NCBI GenBank assembly: GCA_945861435.1 | Contig: CAMAUX010000039.1 | Coordinates: 1-50,805 of the forward strand | Length of the DNA: 50,805 nt | Reading direction: 5' to 3' | Origin: Chthoniobacter flavus | GTDB lineage: Bacteria > Verrucomicrobiota > Verrucomicrobiia > Chthoniobacterales > Chthoniobacteraceae | Part shown: positions 38,449 to 47,539 of the stretch, piece after piece | Layout of the letters: each line of letters opens with the position of its first letter | How positions within the stretch are numbered: the first letter of the stretch is position 1 | Position numbers and translations under genes: made by a program | Notes under the pieces: model-generated | Databases searched by the model: none | Seen by the model: only the letters and a program-made list of their open reading frames with translations | Told to the model about the DNA's origin: nothing

Positions 38449-38741
38449 GGGGGGGCGGCCGTGTGGGCGGGTATCTTGAAGGGGCGAGGTCCGGGACCGA
38501 GGCGATCGAGACAGGAGAGGTTTCCTCTCGTTATCATGCTTCTCGCGCCCTCTGCCGGGGCGCATCGCGTGGTGGGGTGAAATCCGGTGGTTCCCTTCGT
38601 CCGCGCTGCGGACTGCGTCCACCACCGGCTAATTTTCTTTCATGCCTCCGGCATGGTGCAGGCACGCAGGGGGCAAAGCCCGTGAGCGTGTGCCGAACTT
38701 AAAGGAACCGCCTGGGTGCACGGCGGCCAAGAGCGAGTGGC
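38449..38741 (+). repeat. Structured direct repeat, copy B
   Basis: Near-identical copy of the 38044-38336 unit, with all three hairpins preserved (outer 38584-38628, nested 38599-38613, last 38641-38655). The differences are single substitutions. It ends in a heptamer array of GAGTGGC/GAGCGGC units (38735-38762), and copy A ends in the same GAGTGGC. Confidence 0.9.
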
Positions 38742-38940
38742 GAGCGGCGAGCGGCGAGTGGCCAAGCTCCAGCGGTCGATGCTGGACAGCACGCTTTTAT
38801 TAATCAGGCCATTGAATACCCGCGGTAATGATGCGACGCAGGCGGTATCTCGATGGCCGGTGAGCGAGGGATGAAGCTAATTTGCGCTGGCAAAGCGTAA
38901 CCAAATTGAACCGCGCGACCGCTGGTGGTTTGTGGTCGGA

Positions 38941-41900
38941 TTAATAACCGCTGACCGGTACCGGGTGAGACTCGTCTGGGGCCGGGAGTCCGGCTGAGTG
39001 GCGGAACTCGTCGGCTTCGGGGCGGGGTGCATCGCTCTGATGATTGCGGGCGATGAGCATGTAGAAGGCCGGGACGACGAAGAGGGTGAGGAGGGTGCCG
39101 ATGATCATCCCGGAGACGAGGACGACGCCGATGGAATTGCGCGCACCTGCGCCCGGGCCGGAGGCGAGGACGAGAGGGAAGTGGCCGACGACGGTGGCGA
39201 CGGAGGTCATGAGGATGGGGCGCAGGCGGGTGGCTGAGGCTTCGATGACGGCGTCGAGTTTGGAGCGGCCTTGTTCTTGGAGTTGGTTGGCGAACTCGAC
39301 GATGAGGATGCCGTTTTTGGAGATGAGGCCGACGAGGGTGATGAGGCCGACCTGGCTGTAGATGTTGATGCTGGTGTGGCCGAGGAAGCAGAAGAGGAGA
39401 GCGCCGGAGATGGCGAGCGGCACGGAACCGGCGAGGACGATGAGGGGGTCGCGGAAGCTTTCGAACTGTGCGGCGAGGACGAGGAAGATGAGGACGATGG
39501 CGATGAAGAGGGTGGTGCGGAGGCGGTCGCCTTCGGTGCGCAACTGGCGGGCCTCGCCGGCGTAGTCGATGGTGAAGCCGGGGGGGAGGATCTTGGCGGC
39601 TTCCTCCTCGAAGACCTTGAGGGCTTTGTCGAGGGAGATGAAAGGGGGGAAGGCTGCTTGGATTTTCGCGGCGTTGAGCTGCTGGAAACGGTTGAGGGTG
39701 CGGGGTTCGGTGGAGGTGGAGAGGGAGGCGAAGGTGGAGAGTTGGACGAGTTTGCCTTCGGGGCCTGAGACGTAGAAGTCCTTGAGTTGGTCTGGGGTGA
39801 GGCGTTCGACGCGGCTCACCTGGGGGATGACTTTGTAGCTGCGGCCTTGGATGCTGAAACGGTTGACGTAGTTGCCGCTGAGGAGGGTACCGAGGTCGGC
39901 GCCGACTTGCTGGAGGTTGAGGCCGAGGGAGGCGACTTTGTCGCGGTCGAAGACGACCTCTGTCTGTGGCATGTCGTACTTGAGGTCGCTGTCGGCGAAC
40001 ATGAAGAGTTTGCTCTCGACGGCTTTTGCGACGAGGCGGTTGGCGAATTCGAGGAGTTCGCGCGGTTCTGCGGTGGAGGCGATGATGAATTCGAGGGGGA
40101 ACTGGCCGCCGCCCGGGAGCGGGGGCGGGGTGGTGGCGATGACGCGGAGTCCGGGGACGGCGCCGACTTTGCCGAAGACTTCGCCGAGGATCTGGTCGGT
40201 GGTGCGTTTGCGTTCGCTCCAAGGTTTGAGGCCCATGCCGGAGAAGCCGCCGAAGGCTTCGGTGAGTTGGAAGGTGTGCTTGGTCTCGGGCACGCTCATG
40301 AAGGCTTCGTTGACCTTTTCAGAGAAGCGGGCGGTTTGATCGATGGTGGAGTTGGGGGAGGCTTGGACGATACCGAGGACGACGCCTTGGTCTTCCTTCG
40401 GCGCGAGTTCGTGCTGGGAGAGGAGGGAGAAGGGGGCGATGAGCAGGATGATGAGGCCTGCGAGGGTGAGGGTGACGGGGCGCCAGCGCAGGGTGTCGGC
40501 GAGGCTGCGCTGGTAGGCGTTGCGGAGGCGCTCGAAGCGGGCGTTGATCCAGCCGGCGTAGCCGCGGTGGGAATCGCCGGTGCGCAGGAGCTTTGAGGAC
40601 ATCATCGGCGAGAGGGTGAGCGCGACGATGCCGGAGACGAGCACGGCACCGGCGAGGGTGAACGCGAACTCGCGGAAGAGGGTGCCCGTGAGGCCGCCTT
40701 GGACGCCGATGGGGGCGTAGACGGCGGCGAGGGTGATGGTCATGGCGATGATGGGGCCGACCAGTTCGCGGCCCGCCTTGAGGGCGGCGGGGAGGGGTTG
40801 CATGCCTTCGTGGAGATGGCGTTCGACATTTTCGACGACTACGATGGCGTCGTCGACGACGAGGCCCACGGAGAGGACGATGGCGAGGAGGGTGAGCAGG
40901 TTCAGCGAGAAGCCGAAGAGGAGCATGAGGAAAGCGGCGCCGACCAGGGAGATGGGGATGGCGACGACGGGGATGAGCACGGAGCGCAGGGTGCCTAGGA
41001 AGAGGAAGATGACGACGACGACGATGGCGAGGGTTTCCAGAAGGGTGTGGAGGACCTCGTTGAGTGCGTCGTTGATGTAGCGGGTGGCGTCGTAGGGGAC
41101 GCCGAGGCGGATGCCGTTGGGGAGTTGGGCTTCGATGGCGGGGAGTTCGGCGCGCACGGCCTTGATGACGTCGAGGGAGTTGGCGGTGGGGAGGACCCAG
41201 ATGCCGATGAAGGTGGCCTTCTGGCCGGAGAAGCGGACATCGGAGTCGTAGCTTTCAGCGCCGAGTTCGACGTCGGCGATGTCCTTGAGGCGGATGATGG
41301 TGCCCTCGCTTTGGCGGACGACGAGTTCCTTGAATTCCTCGGCGGAGCGCAGGTCGGTGTTGGCGATGAGGTTCATGGACGTCATCGAGCCCTTGGTGAT
41401 GCCGACGGCGGAGAGGTAATTGTTGGCGGCGAGCGCGGCGCGGACCTGGGAGGGTGCGAGTTGGAGGGCGGCCATGCGTTTTGGATCCAGCCAGATGCGC
41501 ATGGCGAAGGTGCGTGCGCCGAGGATGTCGGCCTTCTGGACGCCGCTGACGGCGGTGAGCTTTGGCTGGACGACGCGGATGAGGTAGTCGGTGAGCTGGT
41601 TGGGGTCGAGGTCGTCGGAGGCGAAGGAGATGTACATCTGAGCGAACTGGGTGTCGCTGAGGGTGAGTTCGATCTCCGGGGCTTCGGCTTCGGGAGGCAG
41701 GTTGTTGCGGACTTGGGCGACCTTGGCCTGGATCTGGGTGAGGGCGGCGTTGGTGTCGTAGTTGAGCTTGAGGTGGACGTTGATGATGGAGAGGTTCTGG
41801 GCGCTCTGGGACTCGAGGTATTCGATGCCGTCGGCGCTCGCGATGACGCGCTCAAGGGGGGTGGTGACGAAGCCGCGCACAAGGTCTGCGTTGGCGCCGA

Positions 41901-42054
41901 TGTAGCGGGTTTTCACCTGGACGACCGCGATGTCGCTGCGCGGATACTGGCGCACCACGAGGTTGCGCGCGGCTTGGATGCCCGCGAGGAGGATCAGCAG
42001 GCTGAGTACCGTGGCCACCACGGGCCGGCGGATGAAGAGGTCCGTGAAGCTCAT
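38941..42054 (-). CDS. RND multidrug efflux permease (HAE1, MexF/AcrB-like)
   Basis: A 1037-residue permease of usual length, with two sets of six membrane helices and two large periplasmic loops. It opens with FTDLFIRRPVVATVLSLLILLAG. The proton-relay segment VGLVVDDAIVVVENVERHLHEG, the later GLISKNGILIVEFANQLQEQG and ASATRLRPILMTSVATVVGHFPLVLASGPGAGARNSIG are typical of hydrophobe/amphiphile efflux pumps. It exports drugs or toxic small molecules from the inner membrane or periplasm with protons. Its ATG overlaps the adaptor's stop (ATGA). No outer-membrane TolC-type factor is encoded nearby, so the pump must use one from elsewhere. Confidence 0.95.
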   Translation of the reverse strand: MSFTDLFIRRPVVATVLSLLILLAGIQAARNLVVRQYPRSDIAVVQVKTRYIGANADLVRGFVTTPLERVIASADGIEYLESQSAQNLSIINVHLKLNYDTNAALTQIQAKVAQVRNNLPPEAEAPEIELTLSDTQFAQMYISFASDDLDPNQLTDYLIRVVQPKLTAVSGVQKADILGARTFAMRIWLDPKRMAALQLAPSQVRAALAANNYLSAVGITKGSMTSMNLIANTDLRSAEEFKELVVRQSEGTIIRLKDIADVELGAESYDSDVRFSGQKATFIGIWVLPTANSLDVIKAVRAELPAIEAQLPNGIRLGVPYDATRYINDALNEVLHTLLETLAIVVVVIFLFLGTLRSVLIPVVAIPISLVGAAFLMLLFGFSLNLLTLLAIVLSVGLVVDDAIVVVENVERHLHEGMQPLPAALKAGRELVGPIIAMTITLAAVYAPIGVQGGLTGTLFREFAFTLAGAVLVSGIVALTLSPMMSSKLLRTGDSHRGYAGWINARFERLRNAYQRSLADTLRWRPVTLTLAGLIILLIAPFSLLSQHELAPKEDQGVVLGIVQASPNSTIDQTARFSEKVNEAFMSVPETKHTFQLTEAFGGFSGMGLKPWSERKRTTDQILGEVFGKVGAVPGLRVIATTPPPLPGGGQFPLEFIIASTAEPRELLEFANRLVAKAVESKLFMFADSDLKYDMPQTEVVFDRDKVASLGLNLQQVGADLGTLLSGNYVNRFSIQGRSYKVIPQVSRVERLTPDQLKDFYVSGPEGKLVQLSTFASLSTSTEPRTLNRFQQLNAAKIQAAFPPFISLDKALKVFEEEAAKILPPGFTIDYAGEARQLRTEGDRLRTTLFIAIVLIFLVLAAQFESFRDPLIVLAGSVPLAISGALLFCFLGHTSINIYSQVGLITLVGLISKNGILIVEFANQLQEQGRSKLDAVIEASATRLRPILMTSVATVVGHFPLVLASGPGAGARNSIGVVLVSGMIIGTLLTLFVVPAFYMLIARNHQSDAPRPEADEFRHSAGLPAPDESHPVPVSGY

Positions 42055-43175
42055 GAATTGGGCGGGCGCGGGGTGAGGGAATTGTCGGGTTGGACGCTGT
42101 TGTCGATGCGCACGGGGGCGGAGGGGCGCAGGCGGAAGACGCCGGCGGAGACGACCTCGTCGCCCTCCTTCAAGCCGGAGAGCACGACGACTTGGTCGCC
42201 GGTACGGGCGCCGAGTTTGATGAAGTGCTGGCGGACAATCTTGGCGGGCGTGCCATCCGCGCCGGGTTGGTCGGTGACGACGAAGACGGAGTCGCCGTAG
42301 GGGGCGTAGGCGATGGCGGTGGTCGGGATGGAGAGGACGGCGGGTTGTTCGGGCAGGAGGACTTCGAGGCTCACGAACATGCCCGGGCGCAGGAGGTGTG
42401 CGGGGTTGGCGATGGTGCCTTGGAGCTTGAGGTTGCGGGTGGCCTCGTCGATGCGCGGGGCGATGGCGGTGAGTTTTCCGGTGAGTTGATCCGGGACACC
42501 CTCGGCGCGGAGGCGCAGGGGGTTGCCGACGGCGAGGGTGGGGAGGTGCTGCTGCGGGAGCGCGAACTCGACGTAGATGGGGTCGAGGGATTCGAGAGGG
42601 ACGACGGGTGCGCCCGGGTTGAGGTACTGACCGAGGTTCACCTGGCGGATGCCGAGGAATCCGTCGAAGGGAGCGAGGAGGTTTTTGCGGGCGATGAGTG
42701 CGCGGGTTTCCTCGACCATGGCTTCGGCTTGGCGCAGTTCGCTCTCCCCCGTGTCGAGTTCGGAGGTGGAGATGGCTTTTTTGGCGGCGAGGTCGCGTTT
42801 GCGCGCAAGCTCGCTGAGGGCGAGGTCGCGGCGTGCTTCATGAGAGCGCAGTTGGGCTTCCTGTTCTGTCGTGTCGAGTTGCACGAGGAGGTCGCCCTTT
42901 TTCACGGGTGCGCCGGATTCAAAAGAGATTTTGGAGACGACGCCGGCGAGGTCTGTGGAGACGGTGACGCCTTGGACGGCGCGCAGGGAGCCGACGGCGT
43001 GGAGGACCGGCTGCCAGGATTGTTGGCGGACTTGGACTGTGGTGACCGCGGTGGGTTGAGGGGCGAATTTGGCCCCCATGGCTATGCCCGCGAGGATGGA
43101 GCGGTATTTGAGGAAGCCGATGACGGCGATGGCGGCGAGCGCGCAGCCGAGCATCAGGAGCATGCGTTTGAGCAT
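42051..43175 (-). CDS. RND efflux periplasmic adaptor (membrane fusion protein)
   Basis: A 374-residue adaptor of the AcrA/MexE type. An N-terminal membrane anchor (LLMLGCALAAIAVIGFL) is followed by a biotinyl-lipoyl-like half (VSTDLAGVVSKISFESGAPVKKGDLLVQLDT), an alpha-helical hairpin of about residues 105-155 (HEARRDLALSELARKRDLAAKKAIS), the returning lipoyl half (NLLAPFDGFLGIRQVNLGQYLNPGAPVVPL) and beta-barrel parts to the end. It links the permease to an outer-membrane channel. It is the middle gene of the marR-adaptor-permease operon, with a 56-base gap to marR and a 4-base overlap with the permease gene. Confidence 0.94.
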   Translation of the reverse strand: MLKRMLLMLGCALAAIAVIGFLKYRSILAGIAMGAKFAPQPTAVTTVQVRQQSWQPVLHAVGSLRAVQGVTVSTDLAGVVSKISFESGAPVKKGDLLVQLDTTEQEAQLRSHEARRDLALSELARKRDLAAKKAISTSELDTGESELRQAEAMVEETRALIARKNLLAPFDGFLGIRQVNLGQYLNPGAPVVPLESLDPIYVEFALPQQHLPTLAVGNPLRLRAEGVPDQLTGKLTAIAPRIDEATRNLKLQGTIANPAHLLRPGMFVSLEVLLPEQPAVLSIPTTAIAYAPYGDSVFVVTDQPGADGTPAKIVRQHFIKLGARTGDQVVVLSGLKEGDEVVSAGVFRLRPSAPVRIDNSVQPDNSLTPRPPNS

Positions 43176-43231
43176 AGGAAGGGAAGGGTGGGGCGTGAGT
43201 TTGAGAGCGGTGATGGTGTGTGCGGGTGCCT

Positions 43232-43951
43232 TTAGGCGGGGACTGTCTGGGCTGCGGGCTCTGGGTGGGAGGAGGAGATGCCGAGCTGGAGTTTTTGCAG
43301 GAGGCCGAGGAGCTGGGAGAGTTCCCGAGCGCTGAGGGATTGGAGCAGGCTGGCGACGTGGCGGAAGTAGCCGGGAGCGGCTTCGGTGAGAACGGTGCGT
43401 CCGGCCTCTGTGAGGCGCACGAGGGTGGTGCGGCGGTCGTCGGGGGCGGGGGTGCGTTCGATCATGCCGTCCTTGGCGAGGGTGTCGAGGAGGCCGGTCA
43501 TGGTGGCGCGGGTGACGCCTGCTTTGTCGGCGAGTTCGGCGGGGGTGGAGGCTGTGGCTGGGGTGGAAGGGGTCGAGGGTGTGGAGTCGGTGTCAGCGTG
43601 GTTGGAGGCGTTGAGCAGGAGCATGAGGACCATGAAGCGGCTGGAGCTCAGTCCGTGTTGGGCGAGGAGGCGGGTTTCTTGGGCGAAGAGGAGGTCGCCT
43701 GTGCGCAGGAGGTGGAAGAAGGATTCTGTGGCGAGGGGGTTGAGGTCTGGGTGGAGAGCGGCGGCGCGTTGGAGGCAGTTATAGCCTGGGAGTTCGCGCA
43801 GGAGGGGGCGCGGGAGGGTGGGGGTGCTGTGGGCGGGGACGTGCATCGGGGAGGGGAGGGCAAATGGGTGAGGCACCTGATGGTACGGGTCCGAATGGAA
43901 GTCAAGGCCTGGGGTGGAGGAGGGCGGGGGCGGGGGTGTTTCGTTAGACAA
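43232..43951 (-). CDS. MarR-family transcriptional regulator of the efflux operon
   Basis: A winged-helix MarR protein. The recognition region is ELADKAGVTRATMTGLLDTLAKDGMIERTPAPDDRRTTLVRLTEAG, with the DDRR wing typical of the family. A 25-residue Thr/Ser/Pro-rich insert (around STPSTPSTPA) between helices is unusual. The start is uncertain: the longest frame begins at TTG 43951 (239 residues), while the first ATG is at 43846 (204 residues), which removes a proline-rich lead. It heads the efflux operon and a perfect palindrome lies 12 bases before the TTG, so it probably represses itself and the pump until a ligand binds. Confidence 0.88.
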   Translation of the reverse strand: MSNETPPPPPSSTPGLDFHSDPYHQVPHPFALPSPMHVPAHSTPTLPRPLLRELPGYNCLQRAAALHPDLNPLATESFFHLLRTGDLLFAQETRLLAQHGLSSSRFMVLMLLLNASNHADTDSTPSTPSTPATASTPAELADKAGVTRATMTGLLDTLAKDGMIERTPAPDDRRTTLVRLTEAGRTVLTEAAPGYFRHVASLLQSLSARELSQLLGLLQKLQLGISSSHPEPAAQTVPA

Positions 43952-43963
43952 AGGTCGTTTGTT

Positions 43964-43981
43964 AATTAGATGTCGCTAATT
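43964..43981. promoter_or_regulatory. Palindromic MarR operator candidate
   Basis: AATTAG-ATGTCG-CTAATT is a perfect 6-bp inverted repeat with a 6-base spacer in an AT-rich island, just upstream of marR and overlapping a -10-like TAAATT read leftward. The 10-base half TTAGATGTCG recurs in the same orientation at 44047-44056, before the rightward lipoprotein cluster. Confidence 0.6.
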
Positions 43982-44197
43982 TATCAGAACTTATTGTTTG
44001 ACTAAAAAGTGGTTATTGTGGCTTTTATCTCATTAGTTGAAATCGTTTAGATGTCGGTTCGTCGCATTTTAGGCGATGCGCGATGTTTATCCGTTATCAG
44101 CCCAAGATGTTCCGTTTAAGACACTGTCTTTTCGAAGCGGTTCAGTGCCGGATGAACGCCTGAGTTTTTGAGTCAACCTGAAACAACAACCACCCCG

Positions 44198-44881
44198 ATG
44201 AAAAAGTACCTGATTAGAAACCTGATGATCTGCGGCGTTGCGATGTCCCTTGGAGCGTGTGCGGCCGTGATGACGCCCGAGCGTGTTGCGAAGCTGCCCG
44301 CGCCGATTCGTGCGGCGTTGGAGCCGATGATGGCGAGGCAGGCGGCGATTGCCCGCAAGTTCACCTCCGGCACGAAGAAGATGTTGGAAGGCTACTCCCT
44401 GGTGGCCGAGGCGATTGGTTTGAAGAAGGAGGCGGCCACGCTGCGTGCGGAGGCGGCAGCGCTTAATGCGGGATCTTCACTGAATGACTCGCGCAAGGCG
44501 ATGAGTCGCTCGGAGGGGCTCATGGGCGAGGTGCGTGCAAAGATTGGTGCATCGAAGGGTGTGACCTTGGCGAGCAAGGAGCGTTTTGCGGAGGGTGTCC
44601 GAGCGAAGAATGAAGCGTATATGATTGAGGTGGCGCTTGCCACCGAGGCGTCCATCGAGGCGGTGCGCGGGGTTCAGTTGATCGCCAAGGCGTCGCCATT
44701 GGACAAGATTCTGCTGACCACGACTCTGGATCCGCTGTTCTTCTTTGCGAAGGATGTGCCCCGCTTCCTCGAGCAGGAGCGCAAGTTCGAGGAGAACTGC
44801 CAGAAGTTCGCGAAGGATTACAGCATCGTGCTTCCGAAGAGGGAGTTGCCGACGCCTAAGCTGCAGTCGCTTTCGTTCTAA
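44198..44881 (+). CDS. Helical lipoprotein, first gene of the envelope cluster
   Basis: A 227-residue protein with a lipoprotein signal (LIRNLMICGVAMSLGAC, lipidated Cys at 20). The mature part is almost entirely helical and rich in Ala, Lys and Glu (PAPIRAALEPMMARQAAIARK, then KKEAATLRAEAAALNAG), with one more hydrophobic patch (ILLTTTLDPLFFFAKDV) near residue 180. I recognise no family. A coiled-coil or four-helix bundle is plausible. A hairpin follows the stop codon, so it may be expressed separately from, or more strongly than, the next four genes. No clear ribosome binding site precedes the ATG. Confidence 0.75.
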   Translation: MKKYLIRNLMICGVAMSLGACAAVMTPERVAKLPAPIRAALEPMMARQAAIARKFTSGTKKMLEGYSLVAEAIGLKKEAATLRAEAAALNAGSSLNDSRKAMSRSEGLMGEVRAKIGASKGVTLASKERFAEGVRAKNEAYMIEVALATEASIEAVRGVQLIAKASPLDKILLTTTLDPLFFFAKDVPRFLEQERKFEENCQKFAKDYSIVLPKRELPTPKLQSLSF

Positions 44882-44908
44882 GGAGCTCCTGCTTTCAAGA
44901 GCCATTCT

Positions 44909-44945
44909 GGGCGGGTCCTTAGTGAGTGCTTAGGGCCCGCCCTTT
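44909..44945 (+). terminator. Hairpin after the first lipoprotein gene
   Basis: GGGCGGGTCC pairs with GGGCCCGCCC over a 14-base loop (eight or more G-C/A-T pairs) and is followed by TTT. It is a terminator or partial attenuator between the first lipoprotein gene and the following four-gene run. Confidence 0.6.
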
Positions 44946-44973
44946 GGTTCCTGAAAACCCTGTCTTTCTTGCC

Positions 44974-46434
44974 ATGCGTTGCGCCGCTTTCGTCCGCCTT
45001 GTCGTGAGGCGGGCTGTGGTCTGCCTGATTCTGCCGGGCCTCTTTGGTATTTGTGCGGTGCATGGGCAGGAGGCGGGTGAGGCGGCGATTCCCATTAAGT
45101 TTTCGGGGCTGTGGCTGAGTGGAAAGTTTGTGGATATCGATGCGGACTTTCCGGTGGGCAGGGAGTTTATCGTGAAGGAGGGAGACGACGCATCGGCTGC
45201 CCTCACCCGAGAGATTCTGGTGCGGCTGCGCGAGATGAGTAAACCCGGGAGGGGGCGTTTGGTGGATGCGCTGGCGTCCGATGACTACACGCCGGATGCG
45301 TCGCAGGGTCGCGGATTGCTGATGGCGTGCGTGGTGAACCAAGAGTTTGTGGACAGGGTGACGATCGGTGGGGTGGTCAAGTTGACGGCGCAGGTGGGGT
45401 TTGACCTTGTGGTCTGTGATTTCACTTCGCGTCGGGTGTTGTTTGTGATGCCCGGGTGGGCGGGGGAGTACTTCAGCGCAGGCGATCTGGCCAAGAAGTT
45501 CGGAGGGGACGAAGGCAATGCGTTGAGATGGGTGTATCGCAATAAACTCGCGGGGGAGTTTGTGCGAGCGGCGGCGAATTTCACGCCGGAGCTCCGGGGG
45601 GACGGGCGTCTGGGGGTGACGAAAGTGACGATTTTCGATGAGGCAAAGGCGGTGCTGCCCAAGCAGTTTGCGGGCGACCGGGCAGAGGATTACATCAGCA
45701 GGCTGGCGGTTTCCAATCTGTCGGAGGGGTTTGGAATTCGCATGGGCGGCAAGGTCGCGCAGGAGAAGGCCTACCGAGCGGGTGCGAGCGCGGGAGGCGA
45801 GGGAATGAGCATGGAGTCAGCAAGGAAGAGTCAGGTTTCCGGGTTGGCAATCGCGCCTTTGGATTTGCCTGGGATTGGTTGCATGCCGTTATCGCGGGGT
45901 AACGAGATGATGTTTTGCGGAATGAGGGAGGGGCTGTCGGATGCGATGCGCGTGGCGGTGCAGAGCGAGAGGGAGGCACGGGGCGGGATGGCATTTGTGC
46001 TACCCAAGCCGGAGTACGAGGTGGAGGTGACGGTGCCGGCGTTCCGGACCGTTTCGACTGGGGACCAGGCGGCAGGGAAAGTGGTGCAGTACTGCAGTTA
46101 TGCGCGGGTTGCGGTGAAGCGTGGGGAGAAGGTGATTTACAGCAGTCAGCACGATTTCAACACGGCCGGTCTGATTCCGAGGGGGTCGCCGGAGAAGACC
46201 CAGTGGGTCTCGTACGAGGACTCGGTGTGCGGTCTTTTTCTGCGTGCGGGCGAGAAGATCCGGGAGGCGGCTTTTCTTGCGAAGGCGGTGGACGAGACCA
46301 AGCCGGCGGTGCGGGTGATCGATCCGTCTGCGGTCAAGGCGATGCTCCGTGATTGTGCTCCCTGGCTGCTGCAGAGCGGCGACGCGCCGAAAGATTTGAA
46401 TCCAAACCCCAAGACCAAACCCAAGAAGAAATAA
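44974..46434 (+). CDS. Exported protein of unknown family in the envelope cluster
   Basis: A 486-residue protein. I start at the ATG 44974, which gives a signal peptide (FVRLVVRRAVVCLILPGLFGICAVHG); the frame is open 16 codons earlier. The mature part is mixed alpha/beta: KFSGLWLSGKFVDIDADFPVGREF, ILVRLREMSKPGRGRLVDALAS, FDLVVCDFTSRRVLFVMPGW, AEDYISRLAVSNLSEGFGIRMG, then YEVEVTVPAFRTVS and YCSYARVAVKRGEKVIYSS. The C-terminus is basic (TKPKKK). I cannot assign a family. It begins a tight run of four genes (7-base gap to the next). Confidence 0.75.
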   Translation: MRCAAFVRLVVRRAVVCLILPGLFGICAVHGQEAGEAAIPIKFSGLWLSGKFVDIDADFPVGREFIVKEGDDASAALTREILVRLREMSKPGRGRLVDALASDDYTPDASQGRGLLMACVVNQEFVDRVTIGGVVKLTAQVGFDLVVCDFTSRRVLFVMPGWAGEYFSAGDLAKKFGGDEGNALRWVYRNKLAGEFVRAAANFTPELRGDGRLGVTKVTIFDEAKAVLPKQFAGDRAEDYISRLAVSNLSEGFGIRMGGKVAQEKAYRAGASAGGEGMSMESARKSQVSGLAIAPLDLPGIGCMPLSRGNEMMFCGMREGLSDAMRVAVQSEREARGGMAFVLPKPEYEVEVTVPAFRTVSTGDQAAGKVVQYCSYARVAVKRGEKVIYSSQHDFNTAGLIPRGSPEKTQWVSYEDSVCGLFLRAGEKIREAAFLAKAVDETKPAVRVIDPSAVKAMLRDCAPWLLQSGDAPKDLNPNPKTKPKKK

Positions 46435-46441
46435 CAATCCA

Positions 46442-47539
46442 ATGAAACGAGTACTGAGTGTGATTCTTGCCTGCGCACTGTCGCCCGCCTTGTGGGCAGC
46501 TGCGCCGATTCCCGTCAACGGCCGTGGGGAAGCCGACAATGAGTCGCTCATTGGCGGGCCCTCTGCGGATGTGGTGTATCTGGCGCGGCAGAATGCGCGG
46601 ATCAACGCGATTGAGAAGGCTTTGGAGAATCAGTCTGAAGCGTTGCGTGAACAGTTCAAGACGGTGGGGCGCAACTTGAAGGTCGAGGACTACGAGTCAA
46701 AGAAGATCCTGACCGAGACGAAGAAGTACAAGGAGGAGGTGGACGCGAAGGAGAAGAAGGTCCGTGCATATTTCGAGGGCAAGTTGGATATGAGTGCGCT
46801 GCGGGATGCACTCAACGCCATGCCTGCCATTGGAACGGACGTGAAGCTTTCGAAGATTGGTGCTGCGCTCTTTTTCACCGGGCGGATCACTGCGGCGAAT
46901 ATCGTCACTTTGGCGGACGTCACCAAGAGTGGCTCTAAAGCGAGGATGAAGGAGGCGGAGGGGAAAATGACCGCGACGGAGAATGGGACGAGTGTGTCGG
47001 AAGTGTCGGAGGAGAAGTCGAAGGAAAACATGAAAGTCACATCGGCCGACACTGCCGATAAGGCGAAGTATGAGCTCGACCCACCGGGCAAGGAAAACTT
47101 TGGCACCGGGTTGCTGGAGCGTTTTTCTTCCAAGGGGTTCGAGGGTCTTGTGGAAGGTGGAGTTCTGGACAGTTCCAAGGCGATTGATGAGGACTTTGGA
47201 GCGGGCAAGTCAGTGGAGGCAGCGCACCTCAAGGCTGCGATCAAGGAGGTGAAAGAGGGGGATCCTGAGATCAAGTATGTGATCGTGGGGAGCGTGGATT
47301 TCACGATTCCCTCGAAGGATCCCGTGACAGGAAAGCACAAGACGGCTGGGACGGTGAATGGGAAGGTTTATGACATCTCCAAGCCATCCTTTCCGAAGGT
47401 GGTGGCGGCAGTGGGGCCAGTGACCAAATCCATGGTGGCAGACACGCAGGCTGATGCGCGCACGCGGGTCATCGCGGTGCTCGCTGAAGAGGCGGCGGAC
47501 GACATCATCACGAAGCTCGGCAACAAGAAGGGTCTATGA
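46442..47539 (+). CDS. Exported protein with CsgG/FlgT-like C-terminal region
   Basis: A 365-residue protein with a signal peptide (RVLSVILACALSPALWA). A helical, coiled-coil-prone segment follows (VYLARQNARINAIEKALENQSEALREQFKTVG). Toward the end comes a strand-helix part, IKYVIVGSVDFTIP ... GTVNGKVYDISKPSFPKVVAAVG ... DARTRVIAVLAEEAADDIITKL. That order of a YVIVGSV strand, an amyloid- or motor-type beta unit and a terminal amphipathic helix resembles CsgG and FlgT middle domains by recollection, not by search. The ATGA at its end overlaps the next lipoprotein start, so translation is coupled. Confidence 0.7.
   Translation: MKRVLSVILACALSPALWAAAPIPVNGRGEADNESLIGGPSADVVYLARQNARINAIEKALENQSEALREQFKTVGRNLKVEDYESKKILTETKKYKEEVDAKEKKVRAYFEGKLDMSALRDALNAMPAIGTDVKLSKIGAALFFTGRITAANIVTLADVTKSGSKARMKEAEGKMTATENGTSVSEVSEEKSKENMKVTSADTADKAKYELDPPGKENFGTGLLERFSSKGFEGLVEGGVLDSSKAIDEDFGAGKSVEAAHLKAAIKEVKEGDPEIKYVIVGSVDFTIPSKDPVTGKHKTAGTVNGKVYDISKPSFPKVVAAVGPVTKSMVADTQADARTRVIAVLAEEAADDIITKLGNKKGL

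Larger units (their letters stand above)
37993..38940. other. Repeat-filled intergenic region
   Basis: About 948 bases without a real gene. It contains two long direct repeats (38044-38336 and 38449-38741), heptanucleotide tandem repeats between and after them, and an AT-richer 3' part (38790-38940) next to the efflux operon's end. Open frames here come from the repeat and appear on both strands. Confidence 0.75.

Noticed and set aside
38224-38625. Open frames across the structured repeats on both strands
   Set aside because: They follow repeat boundaries, are duplicated with the repeat and lack any start context; best seen as spurious.
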